From assembly GCA_048500275.1 (NCBI GenBank), contig JASNYI010000001.1, positions 1,054,001-1,118,000 of the forward strand: a DNA stretch of 64,000 nucleotides. The letters run 5' to 3'. The position numbers and the translations under genes were made by a program. The notes under the pieces are model-generated. The model ran no database searches and was not told the DNA's origin. It was given only the letters and a program-made list of their open reading frames with translations. Origin of the DNA: UBA5066 sp048500275. GTDB taxonomy: Bacteria; Acidobacteriota; Thermoanaerobaculia; UBA5066. Every line of letters begins with the position of its first letter. Positions within the stretch are counted from its first letter, which is position 1. Shown here one piece after another: positions 8,299-17,078 of this stretch.

Positions 8299-8624
8299 GT
8301 CTGTGGAGGGGATCCGGAGGCCGTGCGCCGGCACGCGCCAAATGGGGTCGGCACTTCGAGCGAAGCGGAGCTCCCTAAATCTAAACTATTGCAGCAACGA
8401 CGTTTGCGAGACGTTATCGGGACGACCGGGCAGCCTCCGGCCCCTTGGGTGGCCATGCCGGGAAGAGCCCGGACACCCCTCTTTCGACCGTTCGCAGCCT
8501 TCGCTTTTCACCTGGTCCGGACTCCGGCCCGGCAGAAACCAGCGAAAACGGTGGCCGATCGCCGTCGCAGGATAGGCGCGCCCGAGCCAGATCGTCAACA
8601 AACGGGTGGAACTGCAGGGGACAG
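8299..8624. other. Gene-free stretch upstream of the subtilase
   Basis: About 325 bp with no coding frame I can support. It includes a short AT-richer island around 8375-8400 (ctaaatctaaactattgcag) that may hold the subtilase promoter, but no convincing -35/-10 pair could be assigned. The GC pattern by codon position does not look coding in either direction. Confidence 0.5.
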
Positions 8625-8690
8625 GGGGTCAGGTCTGCAATCTACACTCTACGGCCGGGGCCGTAGAGTGTAGATTGCAGACCTGACCCC
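8625..8690. repeat. Palindromic REP, copy 2 (66 bp)
   Basis: Arms 8625-8656 and 8659-8690 are perfectly complementary around a 2-nt centre. They begin GGGGTCAGGTCTGCAATC: the GCAAT variant is matched by ATTGC in the other arm. The 3' end of holA runs into it. Confidence 0.95.
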
Positions 8691-10111
8691 GCGCCCGCGA
8701 GGAGCCACGACTGGAGGAGGTCGGGGCCGGTGCCGAGTCCGGTCTTGACGCCCCGGTCGATGTCGGCGAGGGCGGAGAGGGCGGCGGCGAGCTCGTCGAG
8801 GGTCCAGTCGAAGGAGGCGAGGTAGGCCTTGTGGAGGACGAAGGGGTGGCCGTCGACGGGGACGGGCGCCGCTCCGGGGCGGGCTGCCTTGAGGCTCGGG
8901 AGGAGGCGGTCGACGAAGACGCGGTAGTCGGCGCGGCGCGCCGGGACGTCGGCGCCCGGCTCGGCGAGGGCCGCCTTGAGGGCGAGCATGCGGCGGATGT
9001 CGGCCGCGAGGAGGCCGAGGAGGGGAAAGAAGGCGGCCTCCCCTTTCGGCCCCTTCTTCGCCGGGGCGGCGGGCGCGTCCTTGCCGAAGGATCGGAAGGC
9101 GGTGAAGTCGTCGGAGGAGAAGAGGCGCTCGGCGATGCGGATGGCCTCGAGGAACCGCTTCCTCGCGACGGCCTCGACGAAGTCGGAGCCGTACTCCTTC
9201 CGCTCGTCGGCGATGAGGCGCGCCGCGGCCTCGGCGGTGACGCGGCTGCCCGCGGCGGTGTCGACGAGGCGGTCGAGCTCGGAAAGGAACGCGCGCGCGG
9301 TGAGGCGGCCGCGCTCGGTGAGGGTCTCGAAGACGTCGGGTTCGGCGGTCTTGCCCCGCTCGAGGACGCGCTCGAGGCCGAGGGCGTGGAGGCGCGCGCG
9401 GCGGGCGGCGTCGTCGGCCGCGGTGAGGCGCGCGAGGGGCGTGCGGCGGAGCTCGGCGAGCGCGGCGTGGTCGGGGTCGGGCGAGATCGCGCGCAGGAGG
9501 AGGACGTTGTCGCCGGGCCGGGCCCGGGTGGCGTAGTCGAGGAGGCGGCCGAGGGCGGTCTCGGCGGCCTCGCCGTCGTCGACGGGCAGGGAGAGGAGCT
9601 GGGCGAGCTCGGGAGCGCGGTCGCTGCGCTTGACGCGACCGGTGAGCTTGCGGGCCGTCTCGGCGGCGTCGCCCTCGACGAGGGTCCCCGCGTCGCGCGC
9701 CAGGCCCCGCGCCTTGCGGGCGAGACGGTCGAGGACTCGCGGCTCGGAGGGGGCGCCGGGCGCGGCCCCGAGGCCGGCGTCGGAGGCCTCGTCGAGGAGG
9801 GAGTCGATCTCGTCGGCGGTGAGCTTCCTCGTCCGGAGGAGGTCGGTGACGTCGAGGGAGACGAGGCGGTTGGTGGCGAAGAGGGCGATGGTGGCCGCGT
9901 CGGAGACGGCCTCCCTCACGCCGTTGCCCGTGCCGTCGTACTCGCTCACCTCGCCGTCGGGGAACGCGGCGAGGAAGGCCTTCGAGAGGCGGCGCGCCGC
10001 CTCGCCGACGAACCATTCGTCGTCGCCGAGGACGGTGAGGACCGGGGGAAGAGGGGCGCTCGCGACGGCCGAGAGAAGCGGGGCCAGCGGCCCGAACGGG
10101 TCGTCGCGCAC
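8642..10111 (-). CDS. holA: DNA polymerase III delta subunit (clamp loader), tail encoded by a repeat
   Basis: 489 residues including the tail. The N-terminal part (LTVLGDDEWFVGEAARRLSK, then ATIALFATNRLVSLDVTDLL) and the C-terminal collar region (FFPLLGLLAADIRRMLALKA) are typical of HolA, which opens the sliding clamp in the clamp-loader complex. It is longer than the usual 330-350 residues because of internal Ala/Arg/Gly-rich insertions (about residues 105-185) and the tail. The last 15 residues (GSGLQSTLYGPGRRV) and the TAG stop lie wholly inside the palindromic repeat, so the native end was near LLQSWLLAGA. It is followed upstream by the DksA-like gene in the same direction. Confidence 0.85.
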   Translation of the reverse strand: MRDDPFGPLAPLLSAVASAPLPPVLTVLGDDEWFVGEAARRLSKAFLAAFPDGEVSEYDGTGNGVREAVSDAATIALFATNRLVSLDVTDLLRTRKLTADEIDSLLDEASDAGLGAAPGAPSEPRVLDRLARKARGLARDAGTLVEGDAAETARKLTGRVKRSDRAPELAQLLSLPVDDGEAAETALGRLLDYATRARPGDNVLLLRAISPDPDHAALAELRRTPLARLTAADDAARRARLHALGLERVLERGKTAEPDVFETLTERGRLTARAFLSELDRLVDTAAGSRVTAEAAARLIADERKEYGSDFVEAVARKRFLEAIRIAERLFSSDDFTAFRSFGKDAPAAPAKKGPKGEAAFFPLLGLLAADIRRMLALKAALAEPGADVPARRADYRVFVDRLLPSLKAARPGAAPVPVDGHPFVLHKAYLASFDWTLDELAAALSALADIDRGVKTGLGTGPDLLQSWLLAGAGSGLQSTLYGPGRRV

Positions 10112-10128
10112 CGGGCTGCCTTACAGGT

Positions 10129-10671
10129 TCAGAGAAGGCCCTTGTCCTGGAGCTCCTGGCAGTCGATGCAGTGCCTCGCCCACGGAACCGCCTCGAGGCG
10201 CTTGTCCTGGACGTGGCCCTGGCAGTGGACGCAGATGCCGTAGGTGCCCTGGTCGAGCCGGAGGAGGGCCTGGTCGATGAGGAGGAGCGTGCGGCGGTCG
10301 GACTCGGAGAGGGAGAAGGCGAACTCGCGGGTGTAGGCGGAGGTGGCCCGGTCGACCATGTCCTGCGCCTGCTCCTCGACCGTCTCTTCCGTCACCTGGC
10401 GGTTTCGCGCGAGGTCGTGGACGAGCTCTTCCTGCTTGGCGAGGAGGCGCTTGCGGAACTTCTCGTTGGGGTCCTTCGAGACCTTGTCGTGAGCCGACTC
10501 GGCAACCCTGGCGGCGACTCTGGCGGGGGCCTTGGCGTGCGCCTTGTCCACCGCCTTCGCGGGGGCCTTCGAGGTGCTCTTCGCAGGGGCCTTGACCTGC
10601 TCTTTCACCGGGGCTTTCGCCGCGGTCTTCGCAGGTGCCTTCCTGGCCGCGACCGGAGTTTTCGTCGCCAT
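10129..10671 (-). CDS. DksA/TraR-family zinc-finger protein with Lys/Ala-rich N-terminus
   Basis: 180 residues. The C-terminal 110 residues form the DksA/TraR fold: a coiled-coil (FRKRLLAKQEELVHDLARNR and ERR-type SESDRRTLLLIDQALLRLD) then a C4 zinc finger, CVHC...CIDC (Cys-x2-Cys-x17-Cys-x2-Cys). Such proteins bind the RNA polymerase secondary channel or serve as general stress factors. The first 65 residues are an unusual low-complexity run of AKAPAK-type repeats, like the basic tails of histone-H1-like proteins, and suggest nucleic acid binding. Its 5' side is followed by the palindrome at 10764-10827. Confidence 0.85.
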   Translation of the reverse strand: MATKTPVAARKAPAKTAAKAPVKEQVKAPAKSTSKAPAKAVDKAHAKAPARVAARVAESAHDKVSKDPNEKFRKRLLAKQEELVHDLARNRQVTEETVEEQAQDMVDRATSAYTREFAFSLSESDRRTLLLIDQALLRLDQGTYGICVHCQGHVQDKRLEAVPWARHCIDCQELQDKGLL

Positions 10672-10787
10672 GGGGAACCTCCCCCTTCCAACGTCCCGGA
10701 ACGCCTCAATGTGCCCTTCCGGAATCGCGGGACTCTAGCACAGGAGCCGGGGTCGTCTCACCCGGGGTCAGGTCTGCCTTCTACACT

Positions 10788-11732
<945 letters not shown>

Positions 11733-11751
11733 GCCGTTCGCCGCTCCGGGC

Positions 11752-12486
11752 CTACTTCGTGAAGGCCTGGGTCTCCTCCGGGGCGTCGCCCCAGAGGCGC
11801 TCGAGCCCGTAGAAGCGGCGCGCCTCCTCGTGGAAGAGGTGGAAGACGACGTCGCCGTAGTCGAGGAGGATCCAGGCGCCCTTGCTGTAGCCCTCGTGGG
11901 AGAAGGGGCGCCGGCCGTCTTCCTTCATGGCCCGCTCGACCGCGTCGGACATCGCCTGGGCCTGCCGCTCGTTGGTGGCGGAGGCGAGGACGAAGTACTC
12001 GGCGAAGGCGTTGAGGGTCTTGAGGTTGAGGACGACGAGCTTCTCGGCCTTCTTGTCGAGGAGAGCCTGGACGGCTCGCTGCATCTGCTTCTGGATCCGC
12101 GCGTCGGCTTCGGCGTTGCGGTCGGCGCGGGCCTTCTCGGCGGCGGCGGTGGCCGCGGGGGCGCGCTTGCCGCGACCCTTCGTGAGCGTGTCGGCGAGGA
12201 TCTCGTCGACGGCGCCGGCGGGGGGCGACGGCGGAGGCGCGGCGGGCTTTTTCCGCGGGGCGACCGGCGCCTTCGCGGGCGTGGTCCTCGCCGCCGCGGC
12301 GGGCCGCTTCGCGGCGGCCGGGGGCCGGGAGGCGGGGGCGGCCTTCTTCGCCGGCGCGGGCTTGCCGGCTGGTTTCGCGGCGGCTACGGCGCGACGTAGA
12401 GGCGGTGACGCCTTGCGTACCGCTCCACCGCCGGGGGAAGGCTTTCGCTCAGGCTTTGGACGCTCGGGAGTGCGCTTCTTATCCAC
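11752..12486 (-). CDS. rsfS: Ribosomal silencing factor RsfS with long Ala/Pro/Lys-rich N-terminus
   Basis: The conserved RsfS domain is the C-terminal 110 residues (MQRAVQALLDKKAEKLVVLN, then AEYFVLASATNERQAQAMSD and GAWILLDYGDVVFHLF). It binds ribosomal protein L14 and blocks subunit joining under starvation. The open frame extends about 130 codons upstream through an AKPAGKPAPAKK-like region to a GTG at 12486, overlapping nadD by about 100 bp. The only other plausible start is the ATG of MQRAVQ near 12085, which would give a normal-size RsfS. I list the longer form because no stop interrupts it, but the start is uncertain. It follows nadD, as in many bacteria. Confidence 0.8.
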   Translation of the reverse strand: MDKKRTPERPKPERKPSPGGGAVRKASPPLRRAVAAAKPAGKPAPAKKAAPASRPPAAAKRPAAAARTTPAKAPVAPRKKPAAPPPSPPAGAVDEILADTLTKGRGKRAPAATAAAEKARADRNAEADARIQKQMQRAVQALLDKKAEKLVVLNLKTLNAFAEYFVLASATNERQAQAMSDAVERAMKEDGRRPFSHEGYSKGAWILLDYGDVVFHLFHEEARRFYGLERLWGDAPEETQAFTK

Positions 12487-13046
12487 GTGGAGGAGATTGT
12501 AACCGGGGCGTTCCCGGCCCAGAAGACGGTCTGGTCGTCGGGCAGCTCGTCGTGGGGCCGCGCCCCCACCGGCGCGAGGCGCGCGGCGAGGTCGGGCGGG
12601 AGCGTCTCGCGAAGGCGGGAATAGTCGACCCCCTCGCGGTAGACGACGACGACGCGGTGGTTGGCGACGATCTCCCTCCACTCGCGCCAGTTGTGGAGGC
12701 CGGCCATGGAGTCGGAGCCGAGGACGAGGAAGACCTCGCTCTCGGGGTGGTTGGCGCGGACGTGGCGGAGGGTCTCGACGGTGTAGGTGGTACCGCCGCG
12801 GGAGGCCTCGAAGTCGGAGAGGAGGAGGTGCGGGTAGGCCTCGAGGGCGATGGCGCACATGGCGAAGCGGTGGAAGGCCGAGGCCGACGGGCCCGACGGC
12901 TTGTGCGGCGGCGCGAACGCGGGGACGTAGAGGATCTCGTCGAGCCCGGTGGCCGCGCGGGCCTCCTCGACGGGGAGGAGGTGGCCGAGGTGGATCGGGT
13001 CGAAGGAGCCGCCGTAGACGCCGAGGAGGTGCGTGCGATTACGCAT
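12384..13046 (-). CDS. nadD: Nicotinate-nucleotide adenylyltransferase
   Basis: 220 residues, typical for NadD. It makes nicotinic acid adenine dinucleotide from NaMN and ATP in NAD synthesis. The nucleotidyltransferase signature GVYGGSFDPIHLGHL (9-23) holds the HxGH motif. FLVLGSDSMAGLHNWREW and a C-terminal ISSTWIRS (the ISST-R motif) complete the active site. Its start overlaps the obgE stop by 8 nt and its end overlaps the rsfS frame. The order rplU-rpmA-obgE-nadD-rsfS is a well-known housekeeping cluster. Confidence 0.96.
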   Translation of the reverse strand: MRNRTHLLGVYGGSFDPIHLGHLLPVEEARAATGLDEILYVPAFAPPHKPSGPSASAFHRFAMCAIALEAYPHLLLSDFEASRGGTTYTVETLRHVRANHPESEVFLVLGSDSMAGLHNWREWREIVANHRVVVVYREGVDYSRLRETLPPDLAARLAPVGARPHDELPDDQTVFWAGNAPVTISSTWIRSALPSVQSLSESLPPAVERYARRHRLYVAP

Positions 13047-14133
13047 CGGGGTCCTCTGCTTCCGCCGACGGCTCGGTGGCGGGGGCGGGGCGGCCGCCGA
13101 CCGGGACGACGGGCCGGGGAACGGCGCTCATCGCCTCGAGCCGGCTGCCGAGCCAGGTGACGAGGGCGTCGAGGCCCTTGTGGGCCGCGCCCGAGATGGC
13201 GAAGAAGCGCAGGCCCCGGCGCGAGGCCGCGGCCTTGACGGCGGCGACCTGCTCCTCGGTGGCGATCTCGATCTTGTTGGCGCAGAGGACGCGCTCGCGC
13301 GCCGCCAGCTCGGGGGCGAAGGCCTCGAGCTCGCCCTCGATGACCGACACGGCCTCCTCGGCCGCGGCCTCGGGGGCCTCGGGGTCGAGGGCCGCCGTGT
13401 CGACGAGGTGGCAGATGAGGCGCGAGCGCTCGACGTGCCGGAGGAAGCGGATGCCGAGGCCGTGGCCCTCGCTGGCGCCGGCGATGAGGCCGGGGACGTC
13501 GGCGGCGACGAAGGTCTTGTAGCGCTCCCAGGAGACGACGCCGAGGTTCGGGACGAGCGTCGTGAACGGGTAGTCGGCGATCTTCGGGCGCGCGGCCGAG
13601 ATGGCGGCGATGAGGGTGGACTTGCCGGCGTTCGGGAAGCCGACGAGGGCCACGTCGGCGAGGAGCTTCAGCTCGAGCGCGAGCGCGCGCCGCTCGCCCT
13701 CGGTGCCGGGCTCGGCGCGGCGGGGAGTGCGGTGGGTGGGGGTGGCGAAGTGCTGGTTGCCGCGTCCGCCGCGGCCCCCCTTCACGACGACGAGGCGCTG
13801 GCCGTGCTCGGCGAGGTCGCCGAGGACCTCGCCCGAGTCGGCGTCCTTGATGACGGTGCCGACCGGGACGCTGATCTCGACGTCGCCGCCCTTCTTCCCG
13901 GTGCAGTTCGAGCCCATGCCGTGCTGGCCGCGGCCGGCCGCGAACCGCCTCTTGAAGCGGAACGGGTAGAGGGTGTTGAGGCCCTCGTCGGCGGTGATGG
14001 CGACGTTGCCGCCGTTGCCCCCGTCGCCGCCGTTCGGGCCGCCGTGAGGCTCGCCCTTCTCGCGGCGGAAGGCGACGCAGCCGTTCCCCCCGTCGCCAGC
14101 GACCACCTGGATCGACGCTTCGTCGAGGAACAT
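13039..14133 (-). CDS. obgE: Obg-family GTPase
   Basis: 364 residues. The glycine-rich Obg fold (residues 1-158: GDGGNGCVAFRREKGEPHGG, then NGGDGGNGGNV) is followed by a G domain with G1 GFPNAGKST, G2 DYPFTTL, G3 DVPGLI, and a G4-like ANKIEI. Obg assists late 50S assembly and links growth to stress. The C-terminal tail is short, acidic and Pro/Ala-rich (TEPSAEAEDPDA). It lies 60 bp behind rpmA in the L21-L27 operon, the usual place. Confidence 0.97.
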   Translation of the reverse strand: MFLDEASIQVVAGDGGNGCVAFRREKGEPHGGPNGGDGGNGGNVAITADEGLNTLYPFRFKRRFAAGRGQHGMGSNCTGKKGGDVEISVPVGTVIKDADSGEVLGDLAEHGQRLVVVKGGRGGRGNQHFATPTHRTPRRAEPGTEGERRALALELKLLADVALVGFPNAGKSTLIAAISAARPKIADYPFTTLVPNLGVVSWERYKTFVAADVPGLIAGASEGHGLGIRFLRHVERSRLICHLVDTAALDPEAPEAAAEEAVSVIEGELEAFAPELAARERVLCANKIEIATEEQVAAVKAAASRRGLRFFAISGAAHKGLDALVTWLGSRLEAMSAVPRPVVPVGGRPAPATEPSAEAEDPDA

Positions 14134-14193
14134 CGGGTTTTGCCGCGCCGAAGGTTCTGGTTCGGGGCGCCGGCCAGGGCGCCCCGCCCGGAA

Positions 14194-14487
14194 TCAGTTG
14201 GCGGCCGGGGCCTCGGGCTCGGAGCCGGGACGGGGGCAGGGCTTCAGGCTGACGAAGCGGCCCAGGCGCCCGCGGTCCTTGAAGTCGACGATGCCGTCGA
14301 CCATCGCGAAGAGCGAGTCGTCCTTGGCGCGGCCCACGTTGAGACCGGGCTTGAGCGGGGTTCCCCGCTGCCGAACGAGGATCGAGCCCCCGGTGACCCA
14401 CTGGCCGGCGAACCGCTTCACGCCGAGGCGCTGGGCGTTCGAGTCGCGGCCGTTGCGGGAAGAACCCTGACCTTTTTTATGAGCCAT
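14194..14487 (-). CDS. rpmA: Ribosomal protein L27
   Basis: 97 residues. The N-terminus is MAHKKGQGSSRNGRDSNAQR, the standard L27 tail that reaches the peptidyl-transferase centre; there is no Firmicutes-type cleaved extension. GSILVRQRGT and GRGRLGRFVS-like motifs are present. The last 12 residues (RPGSEPEAPAAN) are a variable tail. Second gene of the rplU-rpmA-obgE operon. Confidence 0.98.
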   Translation of the reverse strand: MAHKKGQGSSRNGRDSNAQRLGVKRFAGQWVTGGSILVRQRGTPLKPGLNVGRAKDDSLFAMVDGIVDFKDRGRLGRFVSLKPCPRPGSEPEAPAAN

Positions 14488-14508
14488 AGCAGCGTCCTCG
14501 GGCCGTTC

Positions 14509-14829
14509 TCAGACCGAGATGGACTCGATCCGGACTTCGACGAGGTCCTGGCGGTGGCCGTGGCTCCGCTGGTACCCCTTGCGCTTCTTCTTCTTGTAGA
14601 CGATGAGCTTGGGGCCCCTCATCTCGCGAACGACGACGCCCTTCACGGACGCGCCGGAAACGAGAGGAGAGCCGAGGCGGAGGGTCTCCCCCTCGCCGAC
14701 GGCCAGGACCTCGGGCAGCTCGAGCGCATCGCCCTTGGTGAAGGTCTTTTTCGAGAAGCGCTCGATCTGGATGACGTCGCCTTTGGCGACCCTGACCTGC
14801 TTCCCACCGGTGCGGATAACGGCGTACAT
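14509..14829 (-). CDS. rplU: Ribosomal protein L21
   Basis: 106 residues from the ATG at 14829 (MYAVIRTGGKQVRVAKGDVI), preceded on the minus strand by GGGGAGGAATCG, a strong Shine-Dalgarno sequence. An earlier in-frame start is ignored for this reason. The KKKKRKGYQRSHGHRQ segment is the L21 signature that contacts 23S rRNA. First gene of the ribosomal/Obg operon. A palindromic repeat lies about 70 bp upstream, so the operon promoter must lie within roughly 14830-14900 or beyond the repeat. Confidence 0.98.
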   Translation of the reverse strand: MYAVIRTGGKQVRVAKGDVIQIERFSKKTFTKGDALELPEVLAVGEGETLRLGSPLVSGASVKGVVVREMRGPKLIVYKKKKRKGYQRSHGHRQDLVEVRIESISV

Positions 14830-14901
14830 CGATTCCTCCCCCGACCTCGGGTCAAAAGGGCCGATGAACATACCCCCGGTGGTCCAGAAAGTCAACGCCC
14901 G

Positions 14902-14965
14902 GGGGTCAGGTCTGCCTTCTACGTTCTGCGCCGCGGCGCAGAACGTAGAAGGCAGACCTGACCCC
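14902..14965. repeat. Palindromic REP, copy 4 (64 bp, perfect)
   Basis: Two 32-nt arms beginning GGGGTCAGGTCTGCC and containing ACGTTCTGCG instead of ACACTCTACG; the other arm carries the exact complement. It lies 14 bp beyond the stop of the orphan gene at 14980. Confidence 0.95.
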
Positions 14966-14979
14966 TGACCCCCCGTTTC

Positions 14980-15879
14980 CTAGTGGCGCTCCACGGAGGT
15001 GACCGTGCTCCACGTGTAGCAGAGCGTCAGCTCAAGGCCCTTCGACATATAGGGGACGTCGAAGACCGAGAGGCTCAGGTCCCGCCCGACACCGACGGCC
15101 GAGGCCAGAAGCTTGCCGTAGTTCGCGAAGCTCTCCCACTGCCCCATCTCCATGACGCCGCCCTTCTTGACGATCGTCGAGACGAGGATCCCGAGTGCGG
15201 GGAGGTAGCTCTGGTCGCCGAGGAACTTGATGACCGCGCTCCACTTCTCCTCGAGGGAGAGGCTGAAGTCGAAGCCGGAGGCCTGAACGTTCAGGAGGTC
15301 GACGGGGTCTTCGAGGTTCACCGCGAGGACGAACGTCGCACCTGCCGAGGCTCCCAGCCCGGGGCCGAGGCGGATGCCCTGGACGTTGAGGAGGCAGCGC
15401 CTTTCGGGGTCGGCCGCGTTCCAGATCCAGGCGACGGTCGTCTCGACGCCGCCGATGACGCACTGTCCTCCCCACTTCGCGCCGGCCCCGAGCCAGACCT
15501 TCGACCAGTCGTACGCGGTGCCGAGGGTGACCCAGTCGGCGTTGCCGTTCGAGGTGGAGGTGCCGATGGTGGCGTAGTCGCGCCGGATGTTCGCGAAGCC
15601 CGCCGCGCCCCCGCCCCAGTAGAAGGCGAAAAGGTCGACGAGCGGCTTCTTCCCGTCGGGGGTGCAGAGGGTCACGGTCTCCCCCTGCTGGGGGCCCGTG
15701 AACGTCTGGACGACGGAGGTGGCGCGCTTGTACACGCCGTAGCCGTCCTTGAGGATCTCGCTGTGAAAGGGCTTCAGGAGGCGCCAGCCCCAGGGGCTCC
15801 CGACGTCGAGGTCGATTCGCTGGCAGACGTTCCCCGTTCCCGCCGTCGAGCGATCGTAGAGGAGCAGCTCGATGCTCAT
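14980..15879 (-). CDS. Hypothetical protein of unknown function, flanked by two palindromic repeats
   Basis: 299 residues that I do not recognise. The ATG at 15879 is preceded by AGGAGAGAG, a good ribosome site, and the frame is clean. There is no signal peptide or membrane helix. The protein is rich in Trp, Tyr, Gly and short alternating hydrophobic strands (DLFAFYWGGGAAGF, DWSKVWLGAGAKWGGQCVIG, LELTLCYTWSTVTS), suggesting a mostly beta structure. Three or more Cys are scattered. No neighbour suggests a role: trxB is upstream and the ribosomal operon downstream. It sits alone between copies 4 and 5 of the palindrome, which raises the possibility of import or exchange as a cassette. Confidence 0.7.
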   Translation of the reverse strand: MSIELLLYDRSTAGTGNVCQRIDLDVGSPWGWRLLKPFHSEILKDGYGVYKRATSVVQTFTGPQQGETVTLCTPDGKKPLVDLFAFYWGGGAAGFANIRRDYATIGTSTSNGNADWVTLGTAYDWSKVWLGAGAKWGGQCVIGGVETTVAWIWNAADPERRCLLNVQGIRLGPGLGASAGATFVLAVNLEDPVDLLNVQASGFDFSLSLEEKWSAVIKFLGDQSYLPALGILVSTIVKKGGVMEMGQWESFANYGKLLASAVGVGRDLSLSVFDVPYMSKGLELTLCYTWSTVTSVERH

Positions 15880-15933
15880 CTCTCTCTCCTTCGAACGGAA
15901 AGCCTACACCCGGCGGACGGAGGGGAGACAGAC

Positions 15934-15997
15934 GGGGTCAGGTCTACCTTCTACGCTATACGGTTTACCGTATAGCGTAGAAGGTAGACCTGACCCC
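15934..15997. repeat. Palindromic REP, copy 5 (64 bp)
   Basis: Two 31-nt arms around TT. The inner part reads CTACGCTATACGGT, unlike other copies, and is matched exactly by ACCGTATAGCGTAG in the other arm. It lies 5 bp beyond the trxB stop. Confidence 0.95.
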
Positions 15998-16002
15998 CAT
16001 TC

Positions 16003-16938
16003 TTACCTGGCGAGCCAGCGCTCGGCGTCGATGGCGCTCTTGCAGCCCTCGCCGGCGGCGCTCACGGCCTGGCGGTAGATGTGGTCGGCGACGTCGCCGG
16101 CGGCGAAGACCCCCTCGACCGAGGTGCAGGTCGTCGGGTGCTTCACGTGGAGGTAGCCGACGTCGTTCATCTCGAGCTTGCCGCGGAAGATCTTCGTGTT
16201 CGGCTCGTGGCCGATGGCCGAGAAGTAGCCCTGGACCGGGATGACGCGCTCTTCGTTCGTCTTCACGTTCTGCACGCGAATGCCGGAAACGCCCGTCTCG
16301 GGCTCGCCGAGGATCTCGGTGATGGTCGAGTCCCAGACGACCTCGATCTTCGGGTTGTCGAGGGTGCGCTGGGCCATGATCTTCGAGGCGCGGAACTCGC
16401 GGCGGCGGTGGACGAGCCAGACCTTCGTCGCGAACTTCGTGAGGAAGTTCGCTTCCTCCATCGCGGTGTCGCCGCCGCCGACGATGGCGACCTCCTTGCC
16501 GCGGAAGAAGAAGCCGTCGCACGTGGCGCAGGCCGAGACGCCGTGCCCCATGAGCTTCTTCTCGCTCGGGAGGCCGAGGTACTTGGCCGAGGCGCCGGAG
16601 GCGACGATGAGGGCGTCGCAGGTGACCTTCGCGCCGCTCTCGAGGGTGAGGGTGAAGGGCCTGGCTTCGAGGGCCACGTCGACGACGGTGTCGTTCACGA
16701 TCTCGGTGCCGAAGCGCATCGCCTGCCTGCGGGTCACGTCCATCAGCTCCGGACCCTGGATGCCGTGCTCGAAGCCGGGGTAGTTCTCGACCTCGGTGGT
16801 GGTGGTGAGCTGGCCTCCGGGCTGGACCCCCTCGAAGACGACCGGCTCGAGGCTCGCGCGGGAGGCGTAGATGGCTGCGGTCAGGCCCGCGGGGCCCGAA
16901 CCGATGATGGCGACCTGGTAGTGGCTCTTGTTCGTCAT
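16003..16938 (-). CDS. trxB: Thioredoxin reductase
   Basis: 311 residues, the usual length of bacterial low-Mr TrxB. It passes electrons from NADPH via FAD to thioredoxin. The FAD site is IIGSGPAGLTAAIY, the redox centre is CATC (SACATCDGFFF, about 137-140), the NADPH loop is GGGDTAMEEA, and the C-terminal FAD site is GVFAAGDVADHIYRQ. The leader just upstream of the ATG contains a 14-nt remnant of the REP end (16951-16964), then GAGGAAG as ribosome site. It probably stands alone, with the rubrerythrin promoter divergent from it. Confidence 0.97.
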   Translation of the reverse strand: MTNKSHYQVAIIGSGPAGLTAAIYASRASLEPVVFEGVQPGGQLTTTTEVENYPGFEHGIQGPELMDVTRRQAMRFGTEIVNDTVVDVALEARPFTLTLESGAKVTCDALIVASGASAKYLGLPSEKKLMGHGVSACATCDGFFFRGKEVAIVGGGDTAMEEANFLTKFATKVWLVHRRREFRASKIMAQRTLDNPKIEVVWDSTITEILGEPETGVSGIRVQNVKTNEERVIPVQGYFSAIGHEPNTKIFRGKLEMNDVGYLHVKHPTTCTSVEGVFAAGDVADHIYRQAVSAAGEGCKSAIDAERWLAR

Positions 16939-16950
16939 TTCTTCCTCGCT

Positions 16951-16964
16951 GTAGACCTGACCCC
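16951..16964 (-). repeat. Short REP-end remnant in the trxB leader
   Basis: GGGGTCAGGTCTAC on the minus strand: the outer 14 nt of the palindrome arm, with no partner, 12 nt before the trxB start codon. Confidence 0.6.
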
Positions 16965-17021
16965 GGGAAATGGAGTCTACTTCGTGCTCCCAGCGTGACC
17001 CTTCGCCCCCTCCACCCCCGA

Positions 17022-17052
17022 TTGACAGGAACAGTAATTAGATTTATTCTAA
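17022..17052 (+). promoter_or_regulatory. Rubrerythrin promoter with a PerR/Fur-like palindrome
   Basis: TTGACA (17022-17027), a 17 bp spacer and TATTCT (17045-17050) form a near-consensus sigma-70 type promoter, unusual in this GC-rich window. The palindrome TTAGA-TTTAT-TCTAA (17038-17052) overlaps the -10. It resembles 15 bp PerR-type boxes (TTAtAAT-n-ATTaTAA), which fits peroxide control of a rubrerythrin gene. Confidence 0.6.
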
Positions 17053-17078
17053 AAGAAACTCACGACAGGAGGGTCCAG

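Noticed and set aside
8386..8601. 71-codon minus-strand frame in the gap upstream of the subtilase
   Set aside because: No family resemblance, no ribosome site, arginine/proline-rich chance composition.
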